Below are positions 25,208-32,533 of a stretch of 64,000 nucleotides of DNA, one piece after another. The translations under genes and the position numbers were made by a program. Position 1 is the stretch's first letter. The number at the start of each line of letters is the position of its first letter. The notes beneath the pieces are model-generated. The model searched no databases and was not told the DNA's origin. It saw only the letters and a program-made list of their open reading frames with translations. Source of the DNA: Oscillospiraceae bacterium (GTDB lineage: Bacteria; Bacillota; Clostridia; Oscillospirales; Oscillospiraceae); the NCBI GenBank assembly GCA_017395085.1, contig JAFPWF010000016.1:1-64000 (forward strand), written 5' to 3'.

Positions 25208-26065
25208 ATGAGCATCCCCAGAATCACAGGCATTATTTTCCTCTGCTGCGGTTTGATCTACGCTTTTGTTCTGGGCAGGGAACTTGTCAGAAACAGGGCG
25301 GCACTCAGACAGGCGCCCGGGGATCTGAAAATCATTGGCGTTTGCGAGTTTTTTATCTTCTTTCTCTGCACCGTCGGCGTTTCCGATTTTCTGCTCAACA
25401 CGCTGCTGATCAAAAAGTTCCGGCTCTCCGACGACAAGGAGATCCCAAGCTGCCTCATCGCCTCCACGCTGGTCCCCGGGGCATTCCTGTCTTTCAGTTA
25501 TCTGCAGGCGGAGAATTCCGCCGACGCCCTGACCCTGATTCTGTTTATGCTCTGCCTTGCTGCGGGCGCCGTCTTCGGCGGCAGGGCGGTCAGCCGTATG
25601 AACGGCGCGGCAATCCGTAAGATCATGGGCATTGCGCTCCTGTTTTCCATGGCCGCGCTGATTGTCAAAATGATTGTCAGTTCCGGCACGACCGGGACCG
25701 CCGTCGGCCTACACGGCGTGCGGCTCCTCATCATGTGCCTGGGCTGCCTGGGGATCGGTTTCATCAACATGATGGGGGTTCCGTGCAAGCCGGTTGCGGC
25801 TGCCATGCTTCTCCTGCTGGGGCTTTCGCCTGTTGCAACCCTGACCCTGACGCTCGTGCTCGGGGCTATTATCCCCATGAGCGGAGGCGTTTCCATCGTA
25901 AAGGGCGGCCTTTACAACCGCAAGATGGCCCTTGCCGCGATGACTGCGGGCAGTGTTGCGGCAGTTTTGGGCGTGATGCTTGCCATCTCCATGAACCAGC
26001 TGCTGCTCAACATTCTGCTGATTATCGTCATGCTGATCGCGGTCATCAGCATCTTCAAAAAGTGA
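25208..26065 (+). CDS. TauE/SafE-like membrane permease
   Basis: 285 residues with about eight hydrophobic segments. The layout and glycine-rich helices with VGVSDFLLNTLLIKKF near residue 56 and LGCLGIGFINMMGVPCKPVA near 180 recall the repeated halves of TauE/SafE sulfite/anion exporters. Such proteins export small sulfur- or carbon-containing anions. There is no substrate motif that can be read with confidence. The start at 25208 follows AGAGAGG. It is 74 bases from the next membrane gene on the same strand. Confidence 0.75.
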   Translation: MSIPRITGIIFLCCGLIYAFVLGRELVRNRAALRQAPGDLKIIGVCEFFIFFLCTVGVSDFLLNTLLIKKFRLSDDKEIPSCLIASTLVPGAFLSFSYLQAENSADALTLILFMLCLAAGAVFGGRAVSRMNGAAIRKIMGIALLFSMAALIVKMIVSSGTTGTAVGLHGVRLLIMCLGCLGIGFINMMGVPCKPVAAAMLLLLGLSPVATLTLTLVLGAIIPMSGGVSIVKGGLYNRKMALAAMTAGSVAAVLGVMLAISMNQLLLNILLIIVMLIAVISIFKK

Positions 26066-26138
26066 TCACACGGGGAAACCCTGCTTTCCCGAATTCCTGT
26101 GACTGTGTGATTAAGTGTAATACGAGGAGAAAACGCGG

Positions 26139-26855
26139 ATGAATGTCTATATGGCGCTGTTTCTGTTTTCCCTGATTATCCTGATCTATTGGGTGATCAC
26201 GGAACTGTTTACGATCCTGTTTCGCTTTACCGGGCTTCCGGACGAGAGGGCGCGCTTTCAGGTTATCTCGCTGCTGACCGGCTGCGGGTATACGACCCGG
26301 GAAAGCGAGATGTTCCTTTCCAACAGGCGCAGACGGCGTCTTGCACGGATCACCATGCTGTTCGGATATGTATTCAATATCACGATCGTATCCGCCTTCG
26401 TCAATGTGTTCCTCTCCCTGAAGATGAGCCAGGTGGAGCATATTACCGTCGGCATCCTGATCCCGCTTGCCGTGATCGCGATCATTTTCGTGTTTATGCG
26501 TGTGCCCATTGTCCGCGCCTGGGGCGAGGGCCTGCTGCAGAAAGTCGCAGACCGGCTCGTCGGGCAGACGGAGAAGTTTAATACCGTGATGCTCATGGAC
26601 TATATCGGGTCGGAAACCATCGCGCTGGTGACGCTGCACCATATCCCGGAGGAGTATCAGGGAGTACCGCTCTCCCAGACGGGCCTGAAGACAAACACCG
26701 GCATCCTGGTAATGCTGATTGAAAGCCCCGGGAAAAAGGCGGTTCCGGTCAACGCGGATACGGTGTTTGCCGTCGACGACAAGCTGACCGTGTTCGGCAA
26801 CTATTCCGTCATCTGCAAAACCTTCCATGCGCGTGAGCGCTTTGCGGATGAATAA
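26139..26855 (+). CDS. Membrane protein with TrkA-C domain
   Basis: 238 residues. Three hydrophobic segments (MALFLFSLIILIYWVITELF; ARITMLFGYVFNITIVSAF; ITVGILIPLAVIAIIFVFM) are followed by a cytoplasmic C-terminal half with EYQGVPLSQTGLKTNTGILV and VNADTVFAVDDKLTVFGNYS, a TrkA-C (RCK_C) regulatory fold that binds nucleotides or c-di-AMP in potassium systems. It has no pore signature, so it may regulate or accompany another transporter. It is downstream of the TauE-like gene. Confidence 0.75.
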   Translation: MNVYMALFLFSLIILIYWVITELFTILFRFTGLPDERARFQVISLLTGCGYTTRESEMFLSNRRRRRLARITMLFGYVFNITIVSAFVNVFLSLKMSQVEHITVGILIPLAVIAIIFVFMRVPIVRAWGEGLLQKVADRLVGQTEKFNTVMLMDYIGSETIALVTLHHIPEEYQGVPLSQTGLKTNTGILVMLIESPGKKAVPVNADTVFAVDDKLTVFGNYSVICKTFHARERFADE

Positions 26856-26933
26856 GGGAAATTCTGAAAAAGAGAACGCAAAATACAACGCCGCTGCGGA
26901 ACGCGCTCTGCGTCGTGCGCAGGCCGTTTCAGC

Positions 26934-26961
26934 TTGACAATTCTCTCCGCGCGGTGATAAA
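26934..26961 (+). promoter_or_regulatory. Promoter of the riboswitch-controlled exporter
   Basis: TTGACA (26934-26939), 16 bases, then GATAAA (26956-26961). Transcription would begin near the GGG at 26968, the usual 5' end of NiCo RNAs. Confidence 0.65.
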
Positions 26962-26967
26962 CTGTTC

Positions 26968-27073
26968 GGGTACAGACTGAGCAGGCGCGGTGACTTATCC
27001 GCGGCCGGGCCTCTTGGCAGTGGATCAAAATCCGCAGGACAGCAGTTACACCTTTTGGCTGCAGTCCTGCGGT
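26968..27073 (+). ncRNA. NiCo riboswitch (czcD motif)
   Basis: The segment contains the conserved NiCo-riboswitch strings ACTGAGCAGGC (26976-26986), GCCGGGCC (27004-27011) and GGCAGTGGA, arranged as a short four-way junction with GCGG/CCGC, GGAT/ATCC and a distal GCAGGACAGCAG/CTGCAGTCCTGC helix. These RNAs bind Ni2+ or Co2+ and turn on metal exporters; the next gene is a CDF exporter, the usual target. The final helix probably acts as the switching terminator or anti-terminator, although the following T-run is weak. Confidence 0.88.
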
Positions 27074-27109
27074 TTACTTATACAGAGTTTTGGGATCTGA
27101 GGGAGACTG

Positions 27110-28018
27110 ATGCAAATGGAAGCGTCACCGTTTGAAAAAGTGGCTACCTGTGTCTCGACGGTGAGCATCATCGTGAACCTGCTGCTTGCGGTTTTTAAAT
27201 TTGTCGCCGGCGCACTGGGACACTCCGGCGCCATGATCAGCGATGCCGTGCACTCTTCTTCCGACGTGCTCGGGAGCCTGATTGTCATTGTGGGCGTCAA
27301 AATGTCCGAAAAGTCTTCGGATACGGATCACCCCTACGGACACGAGCGCATGGAGAGTGTAGCCTCGCTCATTCTGGCCGGCATTCTGGCTGCCGCCGGT
27401 TTTTCCATCGGCAAAGAGGCTTTCCTGTCCGTCTGGAGACGCAGTTATCTGACGGCGGCTGCACCCGGCATGCTGGCTCTGGTTGCCGCCGTGGTTTCCA
27501 TTGCCGTAAAAGAAGGCCTGTTCTGGTATACCATGGTCAACGCCAAAAAGATCCGCTCCGGCGCTCTGAAGGCCGAAGCCTGGCATCACCGTTCCGATGC
27601 GCTGTCTTCTGTCGGTGCGCTGATCGGTATCGGCGGCGCACTGATCGGCATCAAGGTGATGGAGCCGGTTGCGAGCATTGTGATCTGCCTGTTTATCTTC
27701 AAGGTCGCGGTGGACATCTTCCGGGAAGCGGTCGACAATATGGTGGACCACGCCTGCGATGCGGCAACCGAGGAAGCGATCCGCAAGTGCGCCGCAGATC
27801 AGGAGGGCGTCCTTCAGGTGGACATCCTCCGCACACGCGTGTTCGGCCGCAAAATCTATGTGGATCTGGAGATTTCCGCGGACGGGAATCTGACACTGTA
27901 CGCGGCGCATGACATCGCCGAAAGGGTGCATGACACGATTGAGAAGACCTTCCCGGAGGTCAAGCACATCATGGTGCATGTAAACCCGGCGTCTGCTCCG
28001 GTTCAGCGCGGTCTTTGA
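27110..28018 (+). CDS. Cation diffusion facilitator (CDF) metal exporter
   Basis: 302 residues, six helices plus a cytoplasmic domain. The metal site motifs are present: SDAVHSSSD near residues 43-51 and AWHHRSDALS near 157, the HxxxD pairs of CDF proteins, with DxxHP-type TDHPYGHERME between helices. The C-terminal domain (DLEISADGNLTLYAAHDIAE) is the usual metal-sensing alpha/beta fold. It should export Zn, Ni or Co in exchange for protons. Its upstream NiCo riboswitch points to Ni2+ or Co2+ as the inducing metals. The start at 27110 lies 4 bases after AGGGAG; ATG at 27116 is an alternative. Confidence 0.92.
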   Translation: MQMEASPFEKVATCVSTVSIIVNLLLAVFKFVAGALGHSGAMISDAVHSSSDVLGSLIVIVGVKMSEKSSDTDHPYGHERMESVASLILAGILAAAGFSIGKEAFLSVWRRSYLTAAAPGMLALVAAVVSIAVKEGLFWYTMVNAKKIRSGALKAEAWHHRSDALSSVGALIGIGGALIGIKVMEPVASIVICLFIFKVAVDIFREAVDNMVDHACDAATEEAIRKCAADQEGVLQVDILRTRVFGRKIYVDLEISADGNLTLYAAHDIAERVHDTIEKTFPEVKHIMVHVNPASAPVQRGL

Positions 28019-28044
28019 TATTTCCCGATATCTTTCCGTCTCAT

Positions 28045-28082
28045 AAAACGCCTTCCGTCGTTCCCGGCGGGGGGCGTTTTGT
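28045..28082 (+). terminator. Terminator of the CDF gene
   Basis: AAAACGCC and GGCGTTTT flank a GC-rich loop; 27 bases after the stop codon. Confidence 0.7.
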
Positions 28083-28272
28083 CCTTTGGGCGGCTGTATT
28101 TTTGAAGGCGGCCGGAAACCGGGGCAAAAACTTGCGGTTTCCCTGCTTTTTTGTACGGCCTGTGTTGTTTGAGCGGCTTTGTTGTGATATACTGTATAAA
28201 AATGTATCAACAATAGAGCCTCGCCGTCCTGTGCAATCACGCATACCGTTTCATTCGTCTGGGGGAATGTCA

Positions 28273-28917
28273 ATGAAATACGTGTTTTTGGCCGTCTTTT
28301 TCTTTTCCACTGCCATCCATTTATACGCCTCACTCCGGAAAGACACCCGAATGAGGAATCTGACCAAGCCGCTTATCCTGCTGTCTCTGCTCGGCTTCTA
28401 TGTTCTGGCGGCCCGGTCCGTATCCGCTGCGATCGTCCTTGCGCTGATTTTCAGCTGGATCGGGGACGTCCTGCTCATGCCGAAAGGCGTCAAGTGGTTT
28501 ACCGCCGGCGGCATCGCGTTTATGATCAGCCACGCGTTCTTTGTCCTCGGATATTGGAAGGATGTTGACTTTCACAAAATCCCCGTTCTCCTGATTGTGT
28601 TCCTGGCGCTCTTTTTCGCGGCAGCCGTTGCGGTGATTTTCTCAAAACTGAAGCCGCATCTCCCCAAAGCGCTGTTTTATCCGATGTTCCTGTATCTGCT
28701 CATTAACGGAACGATGAACTGCTTTGCGATCTTCCGCTGCGTCAGCCTTCCCACGGCCGCAACACTCACCACGGCAATCGGCGCGGCCCTGTTCTTCGTC
28801 TCCGATTCATCCCTGTTTTTTGTTCGTTTCAAAAAGGACAGCCGCCTGAAAACGCATTTCCTGGTGATGCTTACCTACTCGATCGGAGAATTTCTGATCG
28901 TCTGCGGTCTATTATGA
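28273..28917 (+). CDS. YhhN/TMEM86 family membrane protein (lysoplasmalogenase-like)
   Basis: 214 residues with about seven helices. ALIFSWIGDVLLM, FMISHAFFVLGYW and AALFFVSDSSLFF correspond to the conserved S/G-D helices of YhhN family proteins, which include mammalian lysoplasmalogenases. Plasmalogens occur in anaerobic Clostridia, so lysoplasmalogen turnover is a plausible task. The start at 28273 is preferred to 28267 because the GGGGG ribosome site then lies seven bases away. It is separated from the CDF gene by a terminator and is 15 bases upstream of a lipid kinase gene, so the two form a lipid-related pair. Confidence 0.85.
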   Translation: MKYVFLAVFFFSTAIHLYASLRKDTRMRNLTKPLILLSLLGFYVLAARSVSAAIVLALIFSWIGDVLLMPKGVKWFTAGGIAFMISHAFFVLGYWKDVDFHKIPVLLIVFLALFFAAAVAVIFSKLKPHLPKALFYPMFLYLLINGTMNCFAIFRCVSLPTAATLTTAIGAALFFVSDSSLFFVRFKKDSRLKTHFLVMLTYSIGEFLIVCGLL

Positions 28918-28932
28918 AAGAGGGGGTAAAAT

Positions 28933-29751
28933 ATGAAATACTATCTGTACAATTCCCTGGCGAATAACGGCATCAAGCCGGACGTGGATCCCGGAACGGA
29001 ACTGGTGGATGCGGTCGGCCTGGATTATCCGGAGTATCTGAAAGGCTTGGCTCCGGACGACGAGGTGGTCCTCATCGGCGGGGACGGCACCCTGAACTAC
29101 TTCATCAACGCGGTCAAAGGGACCGAAGTCAAAAACAACATCTACCTTCTGGGAAGCGGAACCGGCAACGATTTCCTGACGGATATCGGCAGGCAGCCCG
29201 GGGAAGAAGTCCTGATCAACCCGTATCTTTCGAACCTTCCCACCGTGTACGTGAACGGGATGGAACAGCTCTTTATCAACAACATGGGCTTCGGAATTGA
29301 CGGATACTGCTGCGAAGTGGCCGACCGGATCAAGGAAAAGAACCCTCAGGAGAAAATCGACTATACCGGCATCGCCATCAAGGGCCTTCTGTTCCACTTT
29401 AAGTCCTGCCATGCCGAGGTTACGGTTGACGGCGTAAGGCACGAGTTCGACAACGTCTGGATTGCGCCGACCATGAAAGGGAAGTATTACGGCGGCGGTA
29501 TGAAGATGGCCCCGGAGCAGGACCGCTTTTCCGACAAGCTGACCGTGGTGGTTTACCACTGCCGCTCCAAGCTGAAGGCTTTGATTGCATTTCCGTCCAT
29601 CTTTAAGGGCGAACATGTGAAGAAGACCAATATCGTGCAGGTCTTTACCGGCAACGAGGTTAAAGTCCGTTTCTCCCGGCCCTGCGCCGCGCAGATCGAC
29701 GGCGAGACTGTTTTGAACGTGACGGAGTACGCCGCAGTCCTGCCGAAATAA
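28933..29751 (+). CDS. Diacylglycerol/lipid kinase family protein
   Basis: 272 residues of the DAGK catalytic family (YegS/DgkB type). The nucleotide motif GGDGTLNYF stands at residues 50-58 and LLGSGTGNDF near 75. The C-terminal half with EVTVDGVRHEFDNVWIAPT and MAPEQDRFSDKLTVVVYHCR is the beta-sandwich lid. It would phosphorylate a lipid such as diacylglycerol to feed phospholipid recycling. It sits in a pair with YhhN. The ATG at 28933 follows AGAGGGGG. A strong terminator follows. Confidence 0.88.
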   Translation: MKYYLYNSLANNGIKPDVDPGTELVDAVGLDYPEYLKGLAPDDEVVLIGGDGTLNYFINAVKGTEVKNNIYLLGSGTGNDFLTDIGRQPGEEVLINPYLSNLPTVYVNGMEQLFINNMGFGIDGYCCEVADRIKEKNPQEKIDYTGIAIKGLLFHFKSCHAEVTVDGVRHEFDNVWIAPTMKGKYYGGGMKMAPEQDRFSDKLTVVVYHCRSKLKALIAFPSIFKGEHVKKTNIVQVFTGNEVKVRFSRPCAAQIDGETVLNVTEYAAVLPK

Positions 29752-29765
29752 CCAAAAGAACAAGT

Positions 29766-29809
29766 CCTCTGAAGCCAGGGCCCTCCGGTTCCGGCTTCAG
29801 AGGTTTTTT
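29766..29809 (+). terminator. Terminator
   Basis: CCTCTGAAGCC and GGCTTCAGAGG with TTTTTT, 14 bases after the lipid kinase stop codon. Confidence 0.85.
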
Positions 29810-29892
29810 GTTGGTATTTTAGCCTGCATTATGTTATACTCTTCTGTACGACAGTCAGACAGGACCGATTCTGCCCGGACGGTGAAACGGAC

Positions 29893-31302
29893 ATGGAAAC
29901 TTTTTATACAAGCGAACGGAGCGAGTGGCGGGCTTACCTCGCAGAGCATTTTGAATCCTTACCGGAAATCTGGTTCATATTTCCGATGAAGGAGTCCGGA
30001 GAGAAAAGCCTTTCTTACAACGACGCCGTGGAGGAAGCGCTCTGCTTCGGCTGGATCGACAGTATCGTCAAACACACTGATGAACTCCACCGCGCCCAGC
30101 GCTTTACTCCCCGGAGAAAAGGGAGTCCGTATTCCCGGCCGAATATTGAGCGGCTGATCTGGCTGGATGCGCACGGCCTGATCCATCCGAAGGTCAGGGA
30201 CAAAGTCCTGCCCGTGCTTCAGGCGCCGTTTGTGTTTCCCCCGGATATCATCGAAGTGCTCAGACAGGACGAGGCCGTATGGGAGAATTACCTGCAGTTT
30301 TCTGACCCCTATAAACGGATCCGGGTCGCGTATATTGAAGCGGCCAGAAAGCGCCCGGAAGAGTTCCGGAAACGCCTGAACAGCTTTGTGGAAAAAACAC
30401 GCCGCAACAAACTGATCATGGGATACGGCGGAATCGAGAAATACTATGCGGGTGAAAGCCCCGCAGCTTCTGAGGAGCAGCATGCGGCTGCAGGAACAGG
30501 AACCTTGAACACGGAGGCAGGATCAATGAACGAAAGACCCGTCGTCGCAGATGTGACACAGAAGTTTTATGACAGCATGGCTTCCCAGTACGATAAGTTC
30601 TATCTCGACTGGCAGGCCGCGACCCATGAAGAGGCCAGATTTCTGAGCGGGATCTTTCAGGAGTACGGTTTTGACCGCTCTGCCCGTATCCTCGACTGCG
30701 CCTGCGGCATCGGCACCCAGGCCATCGGCCTTGCGGCGCTCGGGTATTCCGTGACGGCTTCGGATATCAGCGCGGGTGAAATCGAGGAAGCAAAAAAGCG
30801 GGCGGAAGAGAATCATGTTTCGCTTACCCTGAAACAGGCGGATTTCTGCGCACTGTCCGACGCGTTCACCGAACAGTTCGACATTGTCATCGCCATGGAC
30901 AACGCGCTGCCCCATATGCTGTCCCATGCCGCGCTGGAGAAAGCGGTCAACAGCATTGCCGGCCGGGTCCGCAGCGGGGGCATCTTTGTTGCCAGCATCC
31001 GGGACTACGACCTCATGCTGCAGGAAAAACCCGCGCACTCGGCGCCCTATGTCCATAAGACGGAGAAAGGGCAGCGTGTGCTGTTCCAGACCTGGGACTG
31101 GGCCGGTGAGAATTACAGCTTCATCCAGTACATCATCGACGATGAAGAAGCGCTGCAGATCAGCAAATTTGAATGTGAATACCGGGCGACCCGCAGGGAC
31201 GAGCTGACCGGTCTGCTCCGGGCTGCCGGCTGCGGCAAAGTGACCTGGAAGTTCCCGGAAGAAACGGGCTTTTATCAGCCGATTGTCATTGCGGAAAAAT
31301 AA
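29893..31302 (+). CDS. YdeI/OmpD-associated domain fused to a SAM-dependent methyltransferase
   Basis: 469 residues. Residues 1-190 match the YdeI/OmpD-associated family: FIFPMKESGEKSLSYNDAVE, EALCFGWIDSIVK, QRFTPRRKGSPYSRPNIERL. After an Ala/Gly/Glu-rich linker, residues 212-469 are a class I methyltransferase with motif I DCACGIGTQAIGLAALGYSV and motif II DISAGEIEEAKKR. The YdeI half is of unknown biochemistry. An internal ATG at 30526 in the same frame has GGAGG 8 bases upstream, so a 258-residue methyltransferase may also be made alone. The methyl acceptor is unknown. A repair gene (AlkD-like) follows 60 bases later. Confidence 0.85.
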   Translation: METFYTSERSEWRAYLAEHFESLPEIWFIFPMKESGEKSLSYNDAVEEALCFGWIDSIVKHTDELHRAQRFTPRRKGSPYSRPNIERLIWLDAHGLIHPKVRDKVLPVLQAPFVFPPDIIEVLRQDEAVWENYLQFSDPYKRIRVAYIEAARKRPEEFRKRLNSFVEKTRRNKLIMGYGGIEKYYAGESPAASEEQHAAAGTGTLNTEAGSMNERPVVADVTQKFYDSMASQYDKFYLDWQAATHEEARFLSGIFQEYGFDRSARILDCACGIGTQAIGLAALGYSVTASDISAGEIEEAKKRAEENHVSLTLKQADFCALSDAFTEQFDIVIAMDNALPHMLSHAALEKAVNSIAGRVRSGGIFVASIRDYDLMLQEKPAHSAPYVHKTEKGQRVLFQTWDWAGENYSFIQYIIDDEEALQISKFECEYRATRRDELTGLLRAAGCGKVTWKFPEETGFYQPIVIAEK

Positions 31303-31361
31303 TAAGAAGACCGTTATGACTGCAGCCGGCATTCCGGCTGCTCAGGATTCGTGAGGTGCCT

Positions 31362-32051
31362 ATGCGACCCGAAGAGATTCAAAAGGAACTGTTCCGCCTG
31401 CAGGATGTGCAGTATCGGGACTTTCAGGCAAAACTGATTCCGAACATCCCGCCGGAGGCGATGATCGGCGTCAGAACCCCGGCGCTGCGCAGCCTGGCAA
31501 AACAGCTGGCCAGGCAGGAGGAAACCCGGGAGTTTCTGTGCCTGCTTCCGCACCGCTACTTTGATGAAAACCAGATTCACGCCTTTATCCTCTCCGAGCT
31601 GAAGGACTATGACCGCTGCATGGACGAGGTGTGCCGTTTCCTGCCGCATGTGGACAACTGGGCAACCTGCGACCAGCTGTCGCCGAAGGTTTTCCGGAAG
31701 CACCGCCCGGAACTGCTGGAGCATATCCGGGAATGGATCGCCTCGGGCGAAACCTATACCGTCCGCTTTGCCGTTGGCATGCTGATGGAACACTTTCTGG
31801 ACGAGGATTTTGACCCTGCGTATCCGGAGATGGTCGCCGCCATCCGCTCCGAGGAATACTACGTCAGGATGATGGTCGCCTGGTACTTTGCCACGGCTCT
31901 GGCCAAGCAGTACGATGCCGCTCTCCCGTACATCCGGGACCGGCGCCTGGACGACTGGACCCATCAGAAAACCATCCAGAAGGCCGTCGAGAGTTACCGC
32001 ATTCCGGACGAGCGGAAGGCGCTTCTGAAAAGCCTGAGAATCCGGAAATGA
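31362..32051 (+). CDS. DNA alkylation repair protein (AlkD-like HEAT repeat)
   Basis: 229 residues of the DNA alkylation repair family. Characteristic segments are IPPEAMIGVRTPALRSLAKQ, RYFDENQIHAFILSELKDYD, DNWATCDQLSPKVFRKH and YYVRMMVAWYFATALAKQYD, giving tandem HEAT-like helices that clasp DNA. It should excise N3- and N7-alkylated bases as a glycosylase. The stop overlaps the next gene's ATG by 4 bases (ATGA), so AlkD-like and Nudix proteins are translationally coupled, a DNA/nucleotide-protection pair. A GTG at 31356 is an alternative start. Confidence 0.92.
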   Translation: MRPEEIQKELFRLQDVQYRDFQAKLIPNIPPEAMIGVRTPALRSLAKQLARQEETREFLCLLPHRYFDENQIHAFILSELKDYDRCMDEVCRFLPHVDNWATCDQLSPKVFRKHRPELLEHIREWIASGETYTVRFAVGMLMEHFLDEDFDPAYPEMVAAIRSEEYYVRMMVAWYFATALAKQYDAALPYIRDRRLDDWTHQKTIQKAVESYRIPDERKALLKSLRIRK

Positions 32052-32440
32052 AAACCGTGCATGTGGTGGCCGCCGTCATCCGGGACGGGAACCGGGTGTT
32101 TGCAACGCAGCGCGGATACGGCGAATACAAGGACGGCTGGGAATTCCCGGGCGGAAAAGTGGAAGCCGGGGAAAGCCCCCAGGAAGCGCTGAGGCGCGAG
32201 ATCCGGGAAGAACTGGATACGGAGATCACGGTCGGGGAAGAGCTAGCTGCCGTAGACTGGGAGTATCCGCAGTTTCACCTGAGTATGCGCTGCTTCTGGT
32301 GTGAAATTCTGGAAGGGACGCCGGTCCTGAAGGAACATGAGGCAGCCCGCTGGCTCGATGCGGAGAGCCTGGACAGTGTGGCGTGGCTCCCGGCGGACAG
32401 GTCCGTCATCGAACGGATCCGGGTACAGTTAAGCGGCTGA
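32048..32440 (+). CDS. mutT: MutT/Nudix hydrolase, probable 8-oxo-dGTP diphosphatase
   Basis: 130 residues. The Nudix box is intact: GGKVEAGESPQEALRREIRE followed by ELD. The surrounding EFPGGK, WEYPQFHLSMRCFWCE and HEAARWL match MutT/NudG-type sanitising enzymes that hydrolyse oxidised dNTPs to monophosphates. Its start overlaps the AlkD-like stop by 4 bases, so both are made from one transcript. Other Nudix substrates such as CTP or 5-methyl-dCTP cannot be excluded. Confidence 0.88.
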   Translation: MKTVHVVAAVIRDGNRVFATQRGYGEYKDGWEFPGGKVEAGESPQEALRREIREELDTEITVGEELAAVDWEYPQFHLSMRCFWCEILEGTPVLKEHEAARWLDAESLDSVAWLPADRSVIERIRVQLSG

Positions 32441-32533
32441 CCGGATGCAGATGCTGCTTCTGCCGACGGTGTTGAAACGGCCATTCACTTCTGTTATAAT
32501 GACACACAATTGCGGCGGGTGGAGGAAAATAAA

